Shown here: positions 1 to 12,360 of the stretch, in pieces
How the letters are laid out: each line of letters opens with the position of its first letter
How positions within the stretch are numbered: the first letter of the stretch is position 1
Assembly: GCF_030268225.1 (NCBI RefSeq)
Contig: NZ_BSQG01000014.1
Span: 48,733 to 112,732 of the forward strand
Source of the DNA: Nocardiopsis ansamitocini
GTDB lineage: Bacteria; Actinomycetota; Actinomycetes; Streptosporangiales; Streptosporangiaceae
Direction: 5' to 3'
DNA: 64,000 bases
Position numbers and translations under genes: made by a program
Notes under the pieces: generated by a model
The model's database searches: none
Told to the model about the DNA's origin: nothing
What the model saw: only the letters and a program-made list of their open reading frames with translations

Positions 1-335
1 CGATGGCTGTCAGCAGTGCCAATGCCTCCGGGAACCCCGCCGCGACCACAGCGGCTCACGCCGCCGAACAGTTGGGAGACAGCGTTGCGGTCTACCTGGA
101 CGGCGGTCCGTGCGCGGATGAACTGCCCTCCACCATCATCGATCTGACGTACGCGGTACCGCGGGTGCTGCGCTCGGGTGCCATCCCCATCGAGCGGCTG
201 CGCGCCGTGTGCGGAACGGTCATCGCAGAGCTGAAGACCACCCGTCCGGCGCCCGGCGAGGCCAAGGAAACCTCCGAGCCCGACGCTCCGGCAGATCGCG
301 GCCAAGGCCCCGCCGCCCCCGAACCGGACGCCTAG
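1..335 (+). CDS. tsaC: Threonylcarbamoyl-AMP synthase, C-terminal part
   Basis: Only the last ~110 residues lie in the window; the reading frame is open at the left edge and ends with TAG. The visible part has the family motif SSANASG (C-terminal half of the Sua5/YciO/YrdC fold) and the segment PSTIIDLT followed by RVLRSGAIP, which is typical of this enzyme. The family makes threonylcarbamoyl-AMP from threonine, bicarbonate and ATP for the t6A37 tRNA modification. The tail after about residue 80 is Pro/Glu-rich and poorly conserved. The position just before wecA and the ATP synthase operon matches the conserved actinobacterial order. The ATG at position 3 is internal, not the start. Confidence 0.85.
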   Translation, partial: MAVSSANASGNPAATTAAHAAEQLGDSVAVYLDGGPCADELPSTIIDLTYAVPRVLRSGAIPIERLRAVCGTVIAELKTTRPAPGEAKETSEPDAPADRGQGPAAPEPDA

Positions 336-952
336 CAGCTTCTCGATGCGCGACTGTCGGGAGACAGCGGTGGCCGACTCCGCCGCCCTGGACACCCCCT
401 TGTACGACCGGGGCCGCGTGCCGGCCGGACAGCAGCCACGGCCGAGGAGCACCGCCCAACCGAGGGATGCGGGGCCGGTCGTCGTAGGGCCCGTTGTTTA
501 CGGGCCGTGGCCGGGCGTGGAGTACGACGATCGGAACAACGTCTTCGGTCGTTCCGGTCGTCCTGACGGTCGGGTGACGGACCGGCCCTCGTTGCTGGGC
601 ATCGTGCCGCGAGGGGCGGACGTGTCGCGTCCCGGGTTTCCTGTCCGGGGCGTGGCTTGTTTCGGGCGGAGGGGCCTCAGGGAGCGGGCAGGCCGTCTCT
701 CTGCTCAGGAACAGGCAGCCGTGCCCCCTGGGGTCTGCTCGGGGGCCGGACGGCGGCGCAGGGGCGGTTCCATCGGAGGGCGGATCCCGAGAAAACGGGA
801 ATCCGTTGACACCGGCGGAACGCAACCGGAGTATCGGACATGCCGTCAGCGTCTCCGGGATGCTCCAGAAGTGCTACCGTCGTGGCCATCCACCACCCGT
901 CGCATGCCGCGCCATAGGCGCGGCCGCGCAACCGGAAGGTCTCTGCAAAGCC
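336..952. other. Intergenic region without a supported gene
   Basis: About 617 bases between tsaC and wecA. Open frames here have no recognisable motif and no convincing ribosome binding site. A small perfect inverted repeat (GGCCCG at 488-493 and CGGGCC at 501-506, 7-base loop) could end tsaC transcription, but it has no T tract. A weak GGAAGG precedes the wecA start. Confidence 0.5.
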
Positions 953-2116
953 GTGCGTGAGTACGCGTTGACGTTCGTCATCGCCGTGGCGGTCACCTAC
1001 CTGCTGACCCCCTTCGTGCGTCGTGCCGCGATCGCCTTCGGGGCGGTCCCGCCGGTCCGCGACCGCGACGTGCACACCGAACCGATCCCACGACTGGGCG
1101 GGATCGCGATGTACGGGGGATTCGCCGCAGCGCTCCTCATCTCGGCACAGCTGCCCCACCTCCAGGAGATCTTCTTCGACCAGACGTGGTGGCGCGGTCT
1201 CCTGCTGGCCGGCGGGATGATCACCCTGCTGGGCATCGTCGACGACCGGTGGGGGATCTCGGCCGTCCCCAAGCTCGCCGGACAGGTGGCGGCGGCCGGC
1301 ATCCTGGTGTGGCAAGGCGTGCAACTGTTGTGGCTGCCATTACCCGGTACCACCCTGGTCCTCGGCCCGGAACTCGGTTCGGTGATGTCGGTACTGCTGA
1401 TCGTGGTCACCATCAACGCCGTGAACTTCGCGGACGGCCTGGACGGTCTGGCAGCGGGGATCGTGGCGATCTCGGCCTTCGCCTTCTTCGCCTACTACTA
1501 CGTGGTCGCCGTCGACCAGGGGTTCGACCGCCAGTCCTACCCGGCGATGATCGCGATCATCCTGGCCGGGGTGTGCATCGGTTTCCTCATCCACAACTTC
1601 AACCCCGCCCAGGTCTTCATGGGCGACACGGGGTCGATGCTGATCGGCCTGCTGCTGGCCTCCATCACGATCACGGTGACCGGCGAGTTCCAGGCGAACT
1701 CGGTGACGCGCTTCGACGCCAGCGGGCTCGTCGCGATGCTGCCGATCATGCTTCCGTTGCTGGTCCTGGCGTTGCCGCTGGCCGACCTCGTTCTGGCGGT
1801 GGTGCGTCGGACACTGGCCGGAAAATCGCCGTTCGCCCCGGACAAGAAGCACCTGCACCACCGGTTGCTGGAACTGGGACACTCCCACGCGCGTGCCGTC
1901 CTGCTCATGTACCTCTGGGCGGCGATCATCTCGTTCGCCGCGGTTTCGCTGTCGATCTTCGACGCGCCGCTGATGGTGCTGACCGTTACCACATTGGTAG
2001 CCATCTGTGCGCTTGGCCTGATCACGCTGCCGCGGCTGCGCCGACGGCGTGCTGTGCTCCGGGCGCGACAGGCCCGCGCACGAAAGGGCGGCCCCGGCGC
2101 CGTGGACCAGCGGTGA
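953..2116 (+). CDS. wecA: Polyprenyl-phosphate GlcNAc-1-phosphate transferase (WecA/TagO family)
   Basis: 387-residue polytopic membrane protein of the WecA/MraY family, which transfers a sugar-1-phosphate from a UDP-sugar to a polyprenyl phosphate to start cell-envelope glycan synthesis (arabinogalactan linker, teichoic acid or similar). Visible motifs are the Asp pair at 97-98 (VDDRWG), NAVNFADGLDGLAAG at 155-169, MGDTGS near 223-228, and HLHHR in a late cytoplasmic loop. I chose GTG 953 because the family homology starts with the first hydrophobic helix there, with GGAAGG 13 bases upstream. An in-frame start further up would add 49 unlike residues. It sits directly before the ATP synthase cluster, as in mycobacteria. 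The exact sugar and lipid substrates are inferred. Confidence 0.88.
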   Translation: MREYALTFVIAVAVTYLLTPFVRRAAIAFGAVPPVRDRDVHTEPIPRLGGIAMYGGFAAALLISAQLPHLQEIFFDQTWWRGLLLAGGMITLLGIVDDRWGISAVPKLAGQVAAAGILVWQGVQLLWLPLPGTTLVLGPELGSVMSVLLIVVTINAVNFADGLDGLAAGIVAISAFAFFAYYYVVAVDQGFDRQSYPAMIAIILAGVCIGFLIHNFNPAQVFMGDTGSMLIGLLLASITITVTGEFQANSVTRFDASGLVAMLPIMLPLLVLALPLADLVLAVVRRTLAGKSPFAPDKKHLHHRLLELGHSHARAVLLMYLWAAIISFAAVSLSIFDAPLMVLTVTTLVAICALGLITLPRLRRRRAVLRARQARARKGGPGAVDQR

Positions 2117-2336
2117 CCCCGGTGGTGAAGGCAGTCGGCCCTCCAGGCAGCTCAGCGAGTGGGAGCCATGGGGGACACCCGCGTGAGGCATCCGACATCG
2201 GTACCGAATCCGGCGGTGTTTCGGCACACCATGCGTTTTGTAGGCAAGAGGTAAAGGTGCCCCCGGATCTGGTGCTAAAAACCTTGTGATAGCTTTCACG
2301 AGCAAGCACCCCACTGAACAGCACCGGAGCTTCTTC

Positions 2337-2786
2337 ATGCAGGAACACGACGCCCGGATTCTCCGAGGCGCCGCGATTCCCACACTGATCATCGGAGTCG
2401 GCGCCACAGCGCTCTTCGCCCTGCTCTCGGGTACGGCCGGAGCGGCCGGAGCCTTCTCCGCGCTTCTCCTTCTCCTCCTCTTCTTCGGCAGCAGCGCGGT
2501 TGCCGTCTCCCGGATCAGCAAGCGCAACCCCGAGCTCTTCATGCCCGCCATGATGGGGGCGTTCCTGGTCAAGGCGGTGCTGCTTGCCGTCGCGCTGGTC
2601 CTGCTGCGCGGCGTCGACTCCCTGGCCTGGATGGACATGACGGCGTTCGCCGTCACCGCGCTGCTCGGAGTGGTCGCCTGGCTGGGGGGACACACCTACG
2701 TCCTGGCCACCTCCACGACCCTTCACGTCGAGCCGGAGTCCGTGTCCACCTCCCCCGGCGGGGAGCCAAAGCATGAGAACGCGTGA
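2337..2786 (+). CDS. AtpI-like membrane protein ahead of ATP synthase operon
   Basis: 149-residue protein with about four hydrophobic helices, an acidic N-terminus (MQEHDARILRGAA) and a short hydrophilic tail. It occupies the position of Rv1303 or the streptomycete atpI gene, between wecA and atpB. Such proteins are thought to help c-ring assembly or Mg2+/Ca2+ supply, but this is inferred from position and topology. The ATG at 2337 has GGAG 7 bases upstream and is preferred over an earlier in-frame start at 2286. It likely opens the ATP synthase transcription unit; the 220 bases before it probably hold the operon promoter, which I cannot assign with confidence. Confidence 0.7.
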   Translation: MQEHDARILRGAAIPTLIIGVGATALFALLSGTAGAAGAFSALLLLLLFFGSSAVAVSRISKRNPELFMPAMMGAFLVKAVLLAVALVLLRGVDSLAWMDMTAFAVTALLGVVAWLGGHTYVLATSTTLHVEPESVSTSPGGEPKHENA

Positions 2787-2864
2787 CCCCCGCGGTCGGC
2801 GCGGCCAGGTTCATGGACCCCGCCAAGCATCCCCCCGTTGCATCCTGCTATCTTCCGGAGCGAG

Positions 2865-3074
2865 ATGAGCGAGTCGCGCAAACCGGAAGAAACCCCGATC
2901 GACGGGGTCGGCACGCTGTCGTTGCTGATATCCGGCATGATGGTGTGGGGCGGCGCCGGCTGGCTGGTCGACCGATTAACGGATCACCAGGCGCTCTTCC
3001 TCCCCATCGGCATCCTGTTCGGACTCGGACTGGCGATGTACATGCTCTTCGCCAGGCTGCACCCCCGACACTAG
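2865..3074 (+). CDS. AtpZ/AtpI-family small membrane protein
   Basis: 69 residues with two hydrophobic helices. The pattern GGAGWLVDRLTDH followed by a Gly-rich helix (IGILFGLGLAMYM) is typical of the AtpZ/AtpI (F0F1-ATPase subunit, gene I) family: a Gly-rich turn with W-x-x-D, then G-x-x-x-G. These proteins are linked to c-ring assembly of the F1Fo ATPase. The ATG at 2865 is preceded by GGAG with a short 4-base gap; an in-frame TTG at 2838 is the alternative start. Two different accessory membrane genes therefore precede atpB. Confidence 0.7.
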   Translation: MSESRKPEETPIDGVGTLSLLISGMMVWGGAGWLVDRLTDHQALFLPIGILFGLGLAMYMLFARLHPRH

Positions 3075-3212
3075 GTGTCACCCCTCCTTCGCCCGCGACC
3101 GAGACCCGCCACGGGTCCGGTGTGACGCGGGCGAAGAAGCCGCCGCAGACCGCCCTTGCCGGTCCGCTCGGAACTGACCAGTCTCTCTTGATTCACGACG
3201 GAAGGGTTCGCC

Positions 3213-4061
3213 GTGAGTGCTGACACGCTCAACCTCGCTGCCGAGGGCGGTGGTGGTCTGTTCACGCCAGGAGGTCCCGGTTTCGAAGCCCCCTCCGTCG
3301 GGATCTTCTTCCCGTCCCCCTGGGTCGACTACGACATCCCGATGACCAGCGGCATCACCAAGTACGCGGTGCTGCTCGCGGTGGCCTCCGGCCTGGCGCT
3401 GCTGTTCCTGTGGTGGACCTCGCGCAAGCAGTCGCTGGTCCCCAACCGCAGCCAGAGCATCGGTGAGATCTTCTTCCTGTTCATCCGGGAACAGATCTCG
3501 CGGCCCATGATGGGGGTGAAGGGGGACAAGTACCTCCCGCTCCTGATCTCGCTGTTCATTTTCGTGTTCGCCATGAACATCATGGGAATCATCCCGTTCC
3601 TGCAGCTCCCGGTCACCAGCAACCTGTCCTACCCGGTAGGTATCGCGCTGGTCGTCTACGTCACGTTCATCGTGGTGGGGATCCGCTCGCAGGGCGGGGT
3701 CGGCAAGTACCTCAAGGGCGCGGTCGTGCCCTCCGGTGCCCCCGGTTGGATCCTGCCGCTCCTGGTCCCCATCGAGATCATCTCGAACTTCCTGATCCGC
3801 CCGGCGACGCACGCCATTCGTGTGTTCGCCACCATGTTCGCGGGGCACCTGCTGCTCGCGACCTTCGCCGCCGCCGGCTGGTACATGTTCAACCCCGCCG
3901 CGGGCCCGCTGTTCGGGACCATCTCGGTCCTGTTCTCCGGTGCCTCGTTGCTGGCGTTCGTCGTGTTCACAGCCTTCGAGCTGGTGATCATGTTCTTGCA
4001 AGCCTTCGTGTTCACGCTGCTCGCGGCGCTGTACATCGGTCAGGCGCAGGAGGCGCACTAG
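3213..4061 (+). CDS. atpB: ATP synthase Fo subunit a
   Basis: 282-residue polytopic membrane protein forming the proton half-channels against the c-ring. The conserved arginine is in THAIRVFATMFAGH (Arg203), the family signature in the penultimate helix region. The C-terminal helix (FELVIMFLQAFVFTLLAALY) is also typical. Start GTG 3213 has GGAAGGG 6 bases upstream. First of the eight structural genes in the standard order a-c-b-delta-alpha-gamma-beta-epsilon. Confidence 0.97.
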   Translation: MSADTLNLAAEGGGGLFTPGGPGFEAPSVGIFFPSPWVDYDIPMTSGITKYAVLLAVASGLALLFLWWTSRKQSLVPNRSQSIGEIFFLFIREQISRPMMGVKGDKYLPLLISLFIFVFAMNIMGIIPFLQLPVTSNLSYPVGIALVVYVTFIVVGIRSQGGVGKYLKGAVVPSGAPGWILPLLVPIEIISNFLIRPATHAIRVFATMFAGHLLLATFAAAGWYMFNPAAGPLFGTISVLFSGASLLAFVVFTAFELVIMFLQAFVFTLLAALYIGQAQEAH

Positions 4062-4177
4062 GCCGTAAGGCCGGTGTGCCACGTTTTTCCCGACACCGAC
4101 CATCCAGCGCGTCCAGTCCAGGGTGCGCTTGACCCCCAAACTGGCCCAGTGTGGCCATGATCTTCAAGGAGAAGTCC

Positions 4178-4381
4178 ATGGAAGGCAGCCTGAACGTCAT
4201 CGGTTATGGCATCAGCGTCATCGGTGCCGGCATCGGTGTGGGAATCGTGTTCGGTATGGGCATGCAGGCCATCGCCCGCCAGCCCGAGGCCCGCGGCCCC
4301 CTCCAGACCAACATCTACATCGGCTTCGCGCTGATCGAGGCCCTTGCGCTGCTCGGCTTCGTTCTCGCGTTCGCCATCTAA
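4178..4381 (+). CDS. atpE: ATP synthase Fo subunit c
   Basis: 67-residue hairpin of two helices. Helix 1 carries the Gly-rich GAGIGVGIVFG pattern, the polar loop is RQPE (34-37), and the proton-binding carboxylate is Glu54 in FALIEALALLG. The start at 4178 is fixed by AAGGAG 6 bases upstream; a GTG at 4151 would add nine residues not found in the family. Glu54 in a standard RQPE context indicates a proton-driven ring; I see no obvious sodium-ligand pattern. Confidence 0.95.
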   Translation: MEGSLNVIGYGISVIGAGIGVGIVFGMGMQAIARQPEARGPLQTNIYIGFALIEALALLGFVLAFAI

Positions 4382-4403
4382 GGCGAACCGGCGAAGGAAG
4401 TAG

Positions 4404-4972
<569 letters not shown>

Positions 4973-4973
<1 letters not shown>

Positions 4974-5782
4974 TGCGCGGACTCAGTCGAGCTTCGCTGG
5001 AAGAGGTGACGCGGCGTCTCGACGCCGTCCTGACCTCGACCGAAACCGCCACGCTGGGACACGAGCTCTTCGAGGTTGTGGCTCTCCTGCACGGAGAGCG
5101 CTCCCTGCGTCGATGGCTGGTCGACCAGTCAAGGACCCCTGAGAGCAAGTCCGGGCTGATCGGCTCCCTCCTTGAGTCGAAGGTGTCGCCGGCCACGATT
5201 CTCGTGGCCAGCGACATCGTCCAGGCAAAGTGGTCCACGGGCCGCGACATGGTCGACGCCGCCGAGCAGGTGGCCGTGTTCGCCACGGTCGCCGGCTTGG
5301 CGGCCGACCAGCGCCTGGGTGAGCTCGAGGACGAGCTGTTCCGGTTCGGCCGGATCGTCGCAGCCCAGCCAGAACTGCGCGCCGCACTCACCAACGACGC
5401 CGTCGGGGTGGGGCACAAGCGGGCCCTGGTGGAGAACTTGCTCTCGGGCAAGGTCAGTGCCGCAGCGCTCGCGCTCGTCACCGAAGCCGTGAGCCGGCCG
5501 CGGGGACGTACCCTTGAGCAGGGTTTGGACCACTTCGGCCAGTTGGTCGCCGAGCGGGCCAAGCGCTACATCGCCGTGGTGCGCACCGCAGTTCCCCTGA
5601 GCGCTCCCCAGCAGTCCAAACTGCAGGAGGTACTCACCCGGGTGTACGGGCGGGCTATCCACCTCAACATCGAAATCGCCCCGGAAATTGTGGGTGGGCT
5701 CTCCATCCGCGTGGGCGACGAGGTTATCGACGGCACCGTCGCCGGGCGCATCGCCGAGGTCCGGCGGCGCCTGGCCGGCTGA
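4973..5782 (+). CDS. atpH: ATP synthase F1 subunit delta
   Basis: 269-residue delta (OSCP-like) subunit joining the peripheral stalk to the top of F1. The length matches the longer actinobacterial delta proteins rather than the ~180 residues of E. coli. The C-terminal part with VGDEVIDGTVAGRIAEVRRRL is the conserved end of the family. It starts inside the atpF stop codon. A gap of 108 bases separates it from atpA. Confidence 0.93.
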
Positions 5783-5890
5783 CCTGACGAATCACCGAAG
5801 ACGCACGGCGTCGGTTCCGAACCGGCGCGACGAGAGCTACGCGGCGCCGGCAGGTTGGCCGTGTAACGGAGAACAAAGGACATACGTGAG

Positions 5891-7534
5891 ATGGCGGAGC
5901 TGACGATCCGACCGGAGGAAATCCGGGACGCGCTGCAGCGCTTCGTCCAATCGTACGAGCCGGATGCCGCCGCACGCGAGGAGATCGGGACCGTCACCTA
6001 CTCCGGTGACGGCATCGCCCGCGTCGGTGGCCTTCCCTCTGCGATGGCGAACGAGCTGCTGGAATTCGAGGACGGCACTCTGGGTATCGCCCAGAACCTG
6101 GAGATCGGCGAGATCGGTGTCGTCGTCCTCGGTGACTTCACCAAGATCGCGGAGGGCCAGCCGGTGCGCCGCACCGGTCAGGTTCTCTCGGTGCCGGTAG
6201 GCGACGCCTACCTGGGCCGCGTGGTCGACCCCCTCGGCCGTCCCATCGACGGCCAGGGTGAGATCGAGACGTCACAGCGTCGCGAGCTCGAACTGCAGGC
6301 ACCCACGGTCATGCAGCGCCAGCCGGTCGGCGAGCCGCTGCAGACCGGCATCAAGGCCATCGACGCGATGACCCCCATCGGTCGTGGCCAGCGCCAGCTG
6401 ATCATCGGTGACCGCCAGACCGGCAAGACCGCGGTCTGCATCGACACGATCATCAACCAGAAGGCCAACTGGGAGTCCGGCGACCCCACCAAGCAGGTGC
6501 GTTGCATCTACGTGGCGGTGGGCCAGAAGGGCTCGACCATCGCGAGCGTGCGCGGTGCGCTGGCCGAGGCCGGCGCGCTGGAGTACACCACGATCGTGGC
6601 GGCTCCCGCTTCGGACCCCGCGGGCTTCAAGTACATCGCCCCCTACACCGGTTCGGCCATCGGCCAGCACTGGATGTACGAGGGCAAGCACGTCCTCATC
6701 GTCTTCGACGACCTGACCAAGCAGGCCGAGGCCTACCGTGCGGTCTCGCTGCTGCTGCGCCGCCCGCCGGGCCGTGAGGCCTACCCGGGTGACGTCTTCT
6801 ACCTGCACTCCCGTCTGCTGGAGCGCTGCGCGAAGCTGTCCGACGAGCTGGGCGCGGGTTCGATGACCGGTCTGCCGATCATCGAGACCAAGGCCAACGA
6901 CGTGTCGGCCTACATCCCCACCAACGTCATCTCCATCACCGACGGCCAGGTCTTCCTGGAGTCCGACCTGTTCAACCAGGGTCAGCGCCCGGCGATCAAC
7001 GTCGGTGTGTCGGTGTCGCGAGTCGGCGGCGCCGCGCAGACCAAGGCCATGAAGAAGGTCTCGGGCACGCTGCGCCTGGGCCTGGCCCAGTACCGCGACC
7101 TGGAGGCGTTCGCCGCCTTCGGTTCGGACCTGGACGCCGCTTCCAAGGCTCAGCTCGAGCGCGGTGCCCGCCTCATGGAGCTGCTGCGCCAGGGCCAGTA
7201 CTCGCCGTTCCCGATGGAGGAAGAGGTCATCTCCATCTGGGCGGGTACCACCGGCAAGCTCGACGACGTTCCGGTCGAGGACATCCGCCGCTTCGAGGGC
7301 GAGTTCCTGGACTACCTGCGCCGCGAGCACGGCAAGGTTCTCGACGGCATCCGTGAGAGCGGCAAGCTCGAGGACGGCGCCATCGACACGATCACCGAGT
7401 CGATCGCGGAGTTCAAGAAGGGTTTCCAGACCACCTCCGGTTCCATCCTCGGCAGCGAGGAAGAGACCGAGGCGCTGGAGCAGAGCAAGGTCGGCCAGGA
7501 GACCATCAAGGTCGCCAAGACCGGCGGGAAGTAA
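5891..7534 (+). CDS. atpA: ATP synthase F1 subunit alpha
   Basis: 547 residues, the regulatory nucleotide-binding subunit of the F1 head. The P-loop is GDRQTGKT at 173-180, and the block [19 protein letters not shown] precedes it. The catalytic-interface arginine region is in [21 protein letters not shown]. The C-terminus has an acidic/lysine extension (after [10 protein letters not shown]), as in other actinobacteria. AAAGGA lies 10 bases before the ATG. Confidence 0.97.
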   Translation: MAELTIRPEEIRDALQRFVQSYEPDAAAREEIGTVTYSGDGIARVGGLPSAMANELLEFEDGTLGIAQNLEIGEIGVVVLGDFTKIAEGQPVRRTGQVLSVPVGDAYLGRVVDPLGRPIDGQGEIETSQRRELELQAPTVMQRQPVGEPLQTGIKAIDAMTPIGRGQRQLIIGDRQTGKTAVCIDTIINQKANWESGDPTKQVRCIYVAVGQKGSTIASVRGALAEAGALEYTTIVAAPASDPAGFKYIAPYTGSAIGQHWMYEGKHVLIVFDDLTKQAEAYRAVSLLLRRPPGREAYPGDVFYLHSRLLERCAKLSDELGAGSMTGLPIIETKANDVSAYIPTNVISITDGQVFLESDLFNQGQRPAINVGVSVSRVGGAAQTKAMKKVSGTLRLGLAQYRDLEAFAAFGSDLDAASKAQLERGARLMELLRQGQYSPFPMEEEVISIWAGTTGKLDDVPVEDIRRFEGEFLDYLRREHGKVLDGIRESGKLEDGAIDTITESIAEFKKGFQTTSGSILGSEEETEALEQSKVGQETIKVAKTGGK

Positions 7535-7537
7535 CCC

Positions 7538-9903
<2,366 letters not shown>

Positions 9904-9998
9904 TAGCTGCGGGGACAGGGGTGCCGGTCGGTCGCGTATCGCGCCGGGCGGCCCCCGTTCTCCGCTGAAACAGCCCTCTACCTGAGGAGTATGTGGCA

Positions 9999-10400
9999 GT
10001 GTCGAAGAAGCTTTTCGTTGAGCTCGTCTCGCCCGAGCGTGAGCTTTGGGCCGGCGAGGGCGACATGGTGATCGTCAAGACCGTCGACGGCGAGATCGGT
10101 GTCCAGCCGGGACACGTGCCGGTGCTGGCGTTGCTCGCGCCGGGCGCTGTGGTGCGTGTGCTGGGGGCGAAGGCCGACGGTGAGATCCGCGCAGCCGTGC
10201 ATGGCGGGTTCATCTCCGTCGCTTCCGGTAACCGGGTCTCGATCCTGGCCGAGATCGCTGAACTCGCCGATGAGATCGACGTCGATCGTGCCCAGACCGC
10301 GCTGACCGAGGCCGGTGCCGCCGGCCTTGAGGACGCCGAGGCGCGTGCGCGTGCAGCCCGGGCCCGCGGACGTCTGCGGGCAGCGGGAGAGGCCGCCTGA
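9999..10400 (+). CDS. atpC: ATP synthase F1 subunit epsilon
   Basis: 133 residues; N-terminal beta barrel with GEIGVQPGHVPVLALLAPG, then a helical hairpin rich in Ala and Arg (ARARAARARGRLRAA). Couples the shaft to the c-ring and inhibits ATP hydrolysis. Two in-frame GTG codons are possible. GAGGAG at 9984-9989 is 9 bases from GTG 9999 but only 3 from GTG 9993, so I prefer 9999; the earlier start would add two residues. Confidence 0.93.
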   Translation: MSKKLFVELVSPERELWAGEGDMVIVKTVDGEIGVQPGHVPVLALLAPGAVVRVLGAKADGEIRAAVHGGFISVASGNRVSILAEIAELADEIDVDRAQTALTEAGAAGLEDAEARARAARARGRLRAAGEAA

Positions 10401-10422
10401 CCGACGGCGTGCCGGGGAGACT

Positions 10423-10908
10423 TTGGGGGAGCAGCTGAACAGCGCGACGTGGTTCGATCTAGCCGAATGGCTGTTCTTCACGCTGCTCGCCCTGGCCCTC
10501 GTGGCGTTGCTCGGAGTGACCGTGCGCCGTTTCGCCCTGGAGCGTGGCGGCGGTGCGGTCGAGTGCTACCTGCGTCCAGCAACGGGCGGCCGGCATCCAT
10601 GGCGGATGGGGTGTGCCCGTTACGGCAGCGAGGAACTGCGCTGGTATCGCATCTTCTCTTTGTGGCCGCGGCCGACAGCAGAGCTGTCGCGCCGCGGCCT
10701 CGTCGTTGTCGGCCGACGTGCTCCCGCGGGCGAGGACCTGCGTGAACTGACCGACGATCTCGTCGTCATCGAGGTCGCCTGGAGTGCGGCGGACGGTTCC
10801 GATCCCACGGAAGCCGTCCACGAACTCGCAATGAGCGAGGGTGCACTGACCGGATTTCTGTCCTGGCTGGAGTCCATGCCACCGGGCACGATCTGGCAGG
10901 CGGACTGA
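10423..10908 (+). CDS. DUF2550 single-pass membrane protein
   Basis: About 161 residues: an N-terminal transmembrane helix ([22 protein letters not shown]) followed by a cytosolic domain with the DUF2550 features ([24 protein letters not shown]). Function unknown. It follows atpC as Rv1312 does in mycobacteria, so the linkage with ATP synthase is conserved. Start is uncertain: TTG 10423 has GGGGAGA just upstream; a CTG at 10435 is possible, and an ATG at 10315 overlaps atpC and would add an unlike sequence. Confidence 0.75.
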   Translation: MGEQLNSATWFDLAEWLFFTLLALALVALLGVTVRRFALERGGGAVECYLRPATGGRHPWRMGCARYGSEELRWYRIFSLWPRPTAELSRRGLVVVGRRAPAGEDLRELTDDLVVIEVAWSAADGSDPTEAVHELAMSEGALTGFLSWLESMPPGTIWQAD

Positions 10909-10952
10909 GCCGGGCCCGGGCGCTTCACCGGCCTTTCGAGGACCTCGACGAC

Positions 10953-10958
10953 TACGAT
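10953..10958 (+). promoter_or_regulatory. -10 element for a leaderless start
   Basis: TACGAT at exactly -12 to -7 relative to the A of the ATG at 10965, with no ribosome binding site between. This is the geometry of an actinobacterial leaderless transcript that begins at its start codon. Confidence 0.5.
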
Positions 10959-10964
10959 GGACCC

Positions 10965-11261
10965 ATGATCGTCGCGTTTTCCGTGAGCCCTTTGGGCGAG
11001 GGCGAATCCGTCGCCCCCGCCGTGGCCAGAGCCGTCCAGGTCGTCCGCGAGAGCGGATTGCCCAATCACACCGATGCGATGTTCACCAGCATCGAGGGAG
11101 AGTGGGACGAGGTGATGGACGTCGTCAAACGCGCAACCGAGGCCGCGGGGGAGGGCGCGGGCCGGGTCACCCTGGTTCTCAAGGCCGACATCCGCGCCGG
11201 AGTCACCGACGGTTTGACCAGCAAGGTCGAGTCCGTCGAGTCGCTGCTGACCGAGGGGTAG
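10965..11261 (+). CDS. MTH1187/YkoF-type thiamine-binding protein
   Basis: 98-residue protein of the MTH1187 (DUF77) family, a small ferredoxin-like fold reported to bind thiamine or its pyrimidine part. Typical pieces are the N-terminal [15 protein letters not shown], the central [16 protein letters not shown] and the C-terminal [13 protein letters not shown]. Probably leaderless (TACGAT directly upstream). It ends 45 bases before the converging adenosyltransferase gene. The physiological role in this organism is not shown by the sequence. Confidence 0.8.
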   Translation: MIVAFSVSPLGEGESVAPAVARAVQVVRESGLPNHTDAMFTSIEGEWDEVMDVVKRATEAAGEGAGRVTLVLKADIRAGVTDGLTSKVESVESLLTEG

Positions 11262-11306
11262 CCCCCGGCCCGCGACGACCGGAGCCGGAAGCGTGCCTGC
11301 CGGTGG

Positions 11307-11903
11307 TCAGTCGCGCTGTCCGCCCGGCTTCCAGAGCACCTCGTCGCCGTCTGCCACCACTCGGCAGAGAATGAACAGCAGGTCCGAGAGCCGGTTCAAG
11401 TATTTGGCGGTCAGCGGGTTCACCGAGTCGCCGTGCGCCTCGATCGCGCTCCACGTGGTCCGCTCCGCACGCCTGGCCACCACCCGTGCGGTGTGCATCA
11501 GCGCCGCGATCGGGGGGCCACCGGGAAGGATGAAGCTGCGCAGCTTGGTGAGGCCGGCGTTGTAGTGGTCGCACGCCTCCTCCAGCCGGTCGATGTAGGC
11601 GGCCTCGACGCGAAGCGGCGGATATTTGGGGTCGGGAACCACCGGTGTGCAGAGGTCGGCGCCCACGTCGAAGAGCTCGTTCTGGACCCGGGACAGGAGC
11701 GCCCGTACGTCGTCGGCAACCTCGCCCAGCGACAGCGCGACACCGATTGCGGCGTTGGCCTCCTCCACGTCGGCATAGGCGGCCAGCCGTGCGTCGGTCT
11801 TGGCCGTACGGCTCATGTCCCCCAGTGAGGTGGAGCCGTCGTCGCCGCCCCGGGTATAGATCGTGGACAGGACCACGGGCTTGTCGGTATCGCGTTTGGT
11901 CAT
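11307..11903 (-). CDS. Cob(I)alamin adenosyltransferase, PduO type
   Basis: 198 residues of the PduO/MMAB family, which moves the adenosyl group of ATP to cob(I)alamin. The ATP-binding N-terminus is TRGGDDGSTSLGD (17-29), and the later RRAERTTW and LNRLSDLLFIL blocks fit the family. The start at 11903 gives the normal family length; an upstream extension has no homology. A GGGTGAG stretch lies before the ATG. Its product would supply adenosylcobalamin to methylmalonyl-CoA mutase, consistent with the methylmalonyl-CoA epimerase at 25.7 kb. Ortholog of the gene at Rv1314c by position. Confidence 0.9.
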   Translation of the reverse strand: MTKRDTDKPVVLSTIYTRGGDDGSTSLGDMSRTAKTDARLAAYADVEEANAAIGVALSLGEVADDVRALLSRVQNELFDVGADLCTPVVPDPKYPPLRVEAAYIDRLEEACDHYNAGLTKLRSFILPGGPPIAALMHTARVVARRAERTTWSAIEAHGDSVNPLTAKYLNRLSDLLFILCRVVADGDEVLWKPGGQRD

Positions 11904-12360
11904 GGGGCTCACCCTAGCTAGGGGAGACGCAGGGCCGGCACGGGGCGATACCCGGACCGCCCCTCTGGGGAGCCGGCCCCGCTCTGGTCTCTTCCGGTGG
12001 CAGCGGTGGTGCTCCCCGCTGGGGTCCTCGTCTGTCGCCGGGAGAGACGTTCCCGTTGCGACCGGCTTGCGACCGGCCATTTTGTAGAGAAACCATGCGG
12101 GAATCCGTTTCTCCAGGCATCGTAGGAAGAGTGCGGAGAGTAGTTGATTCCCGACTTTGGGTCACAGTTTTCTCCGTGTCAGGTGGAACACGACACCACG
12201 GGCACCGTTCGCCCCGGTGTCCGTGTACCGCCTGCCGTGCGGGACGAGAACACAGCGGTGCGAAACCGGACGAGGTGAACGTGGCGCATCACCGCTGACG
12301 CAGGCACGGTCAACACCTTGAGTCCCTTCCCTTTGGGGCTCTTCAGCTTCTGGAGGTGCG
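11904..12360. other. Intergenic region between divergent genes
   Basis: 457 bases between the adenosyltransferase (leftward) and the amidase (rightward). I see no coding potential with family motifs. The half nearer the amidase (12060-12190) is less GC-rich, as expected for a promoter region, but I cannot name a -35/-10 pair. Confidence 0.5.

Noticed and set aside
220..960. Several open frames of about 200 codons on both strands between tsaC and wecA
   Set aside because: No motif, no ribosome site and Arg/Pro-rich composition; left as intergenic.
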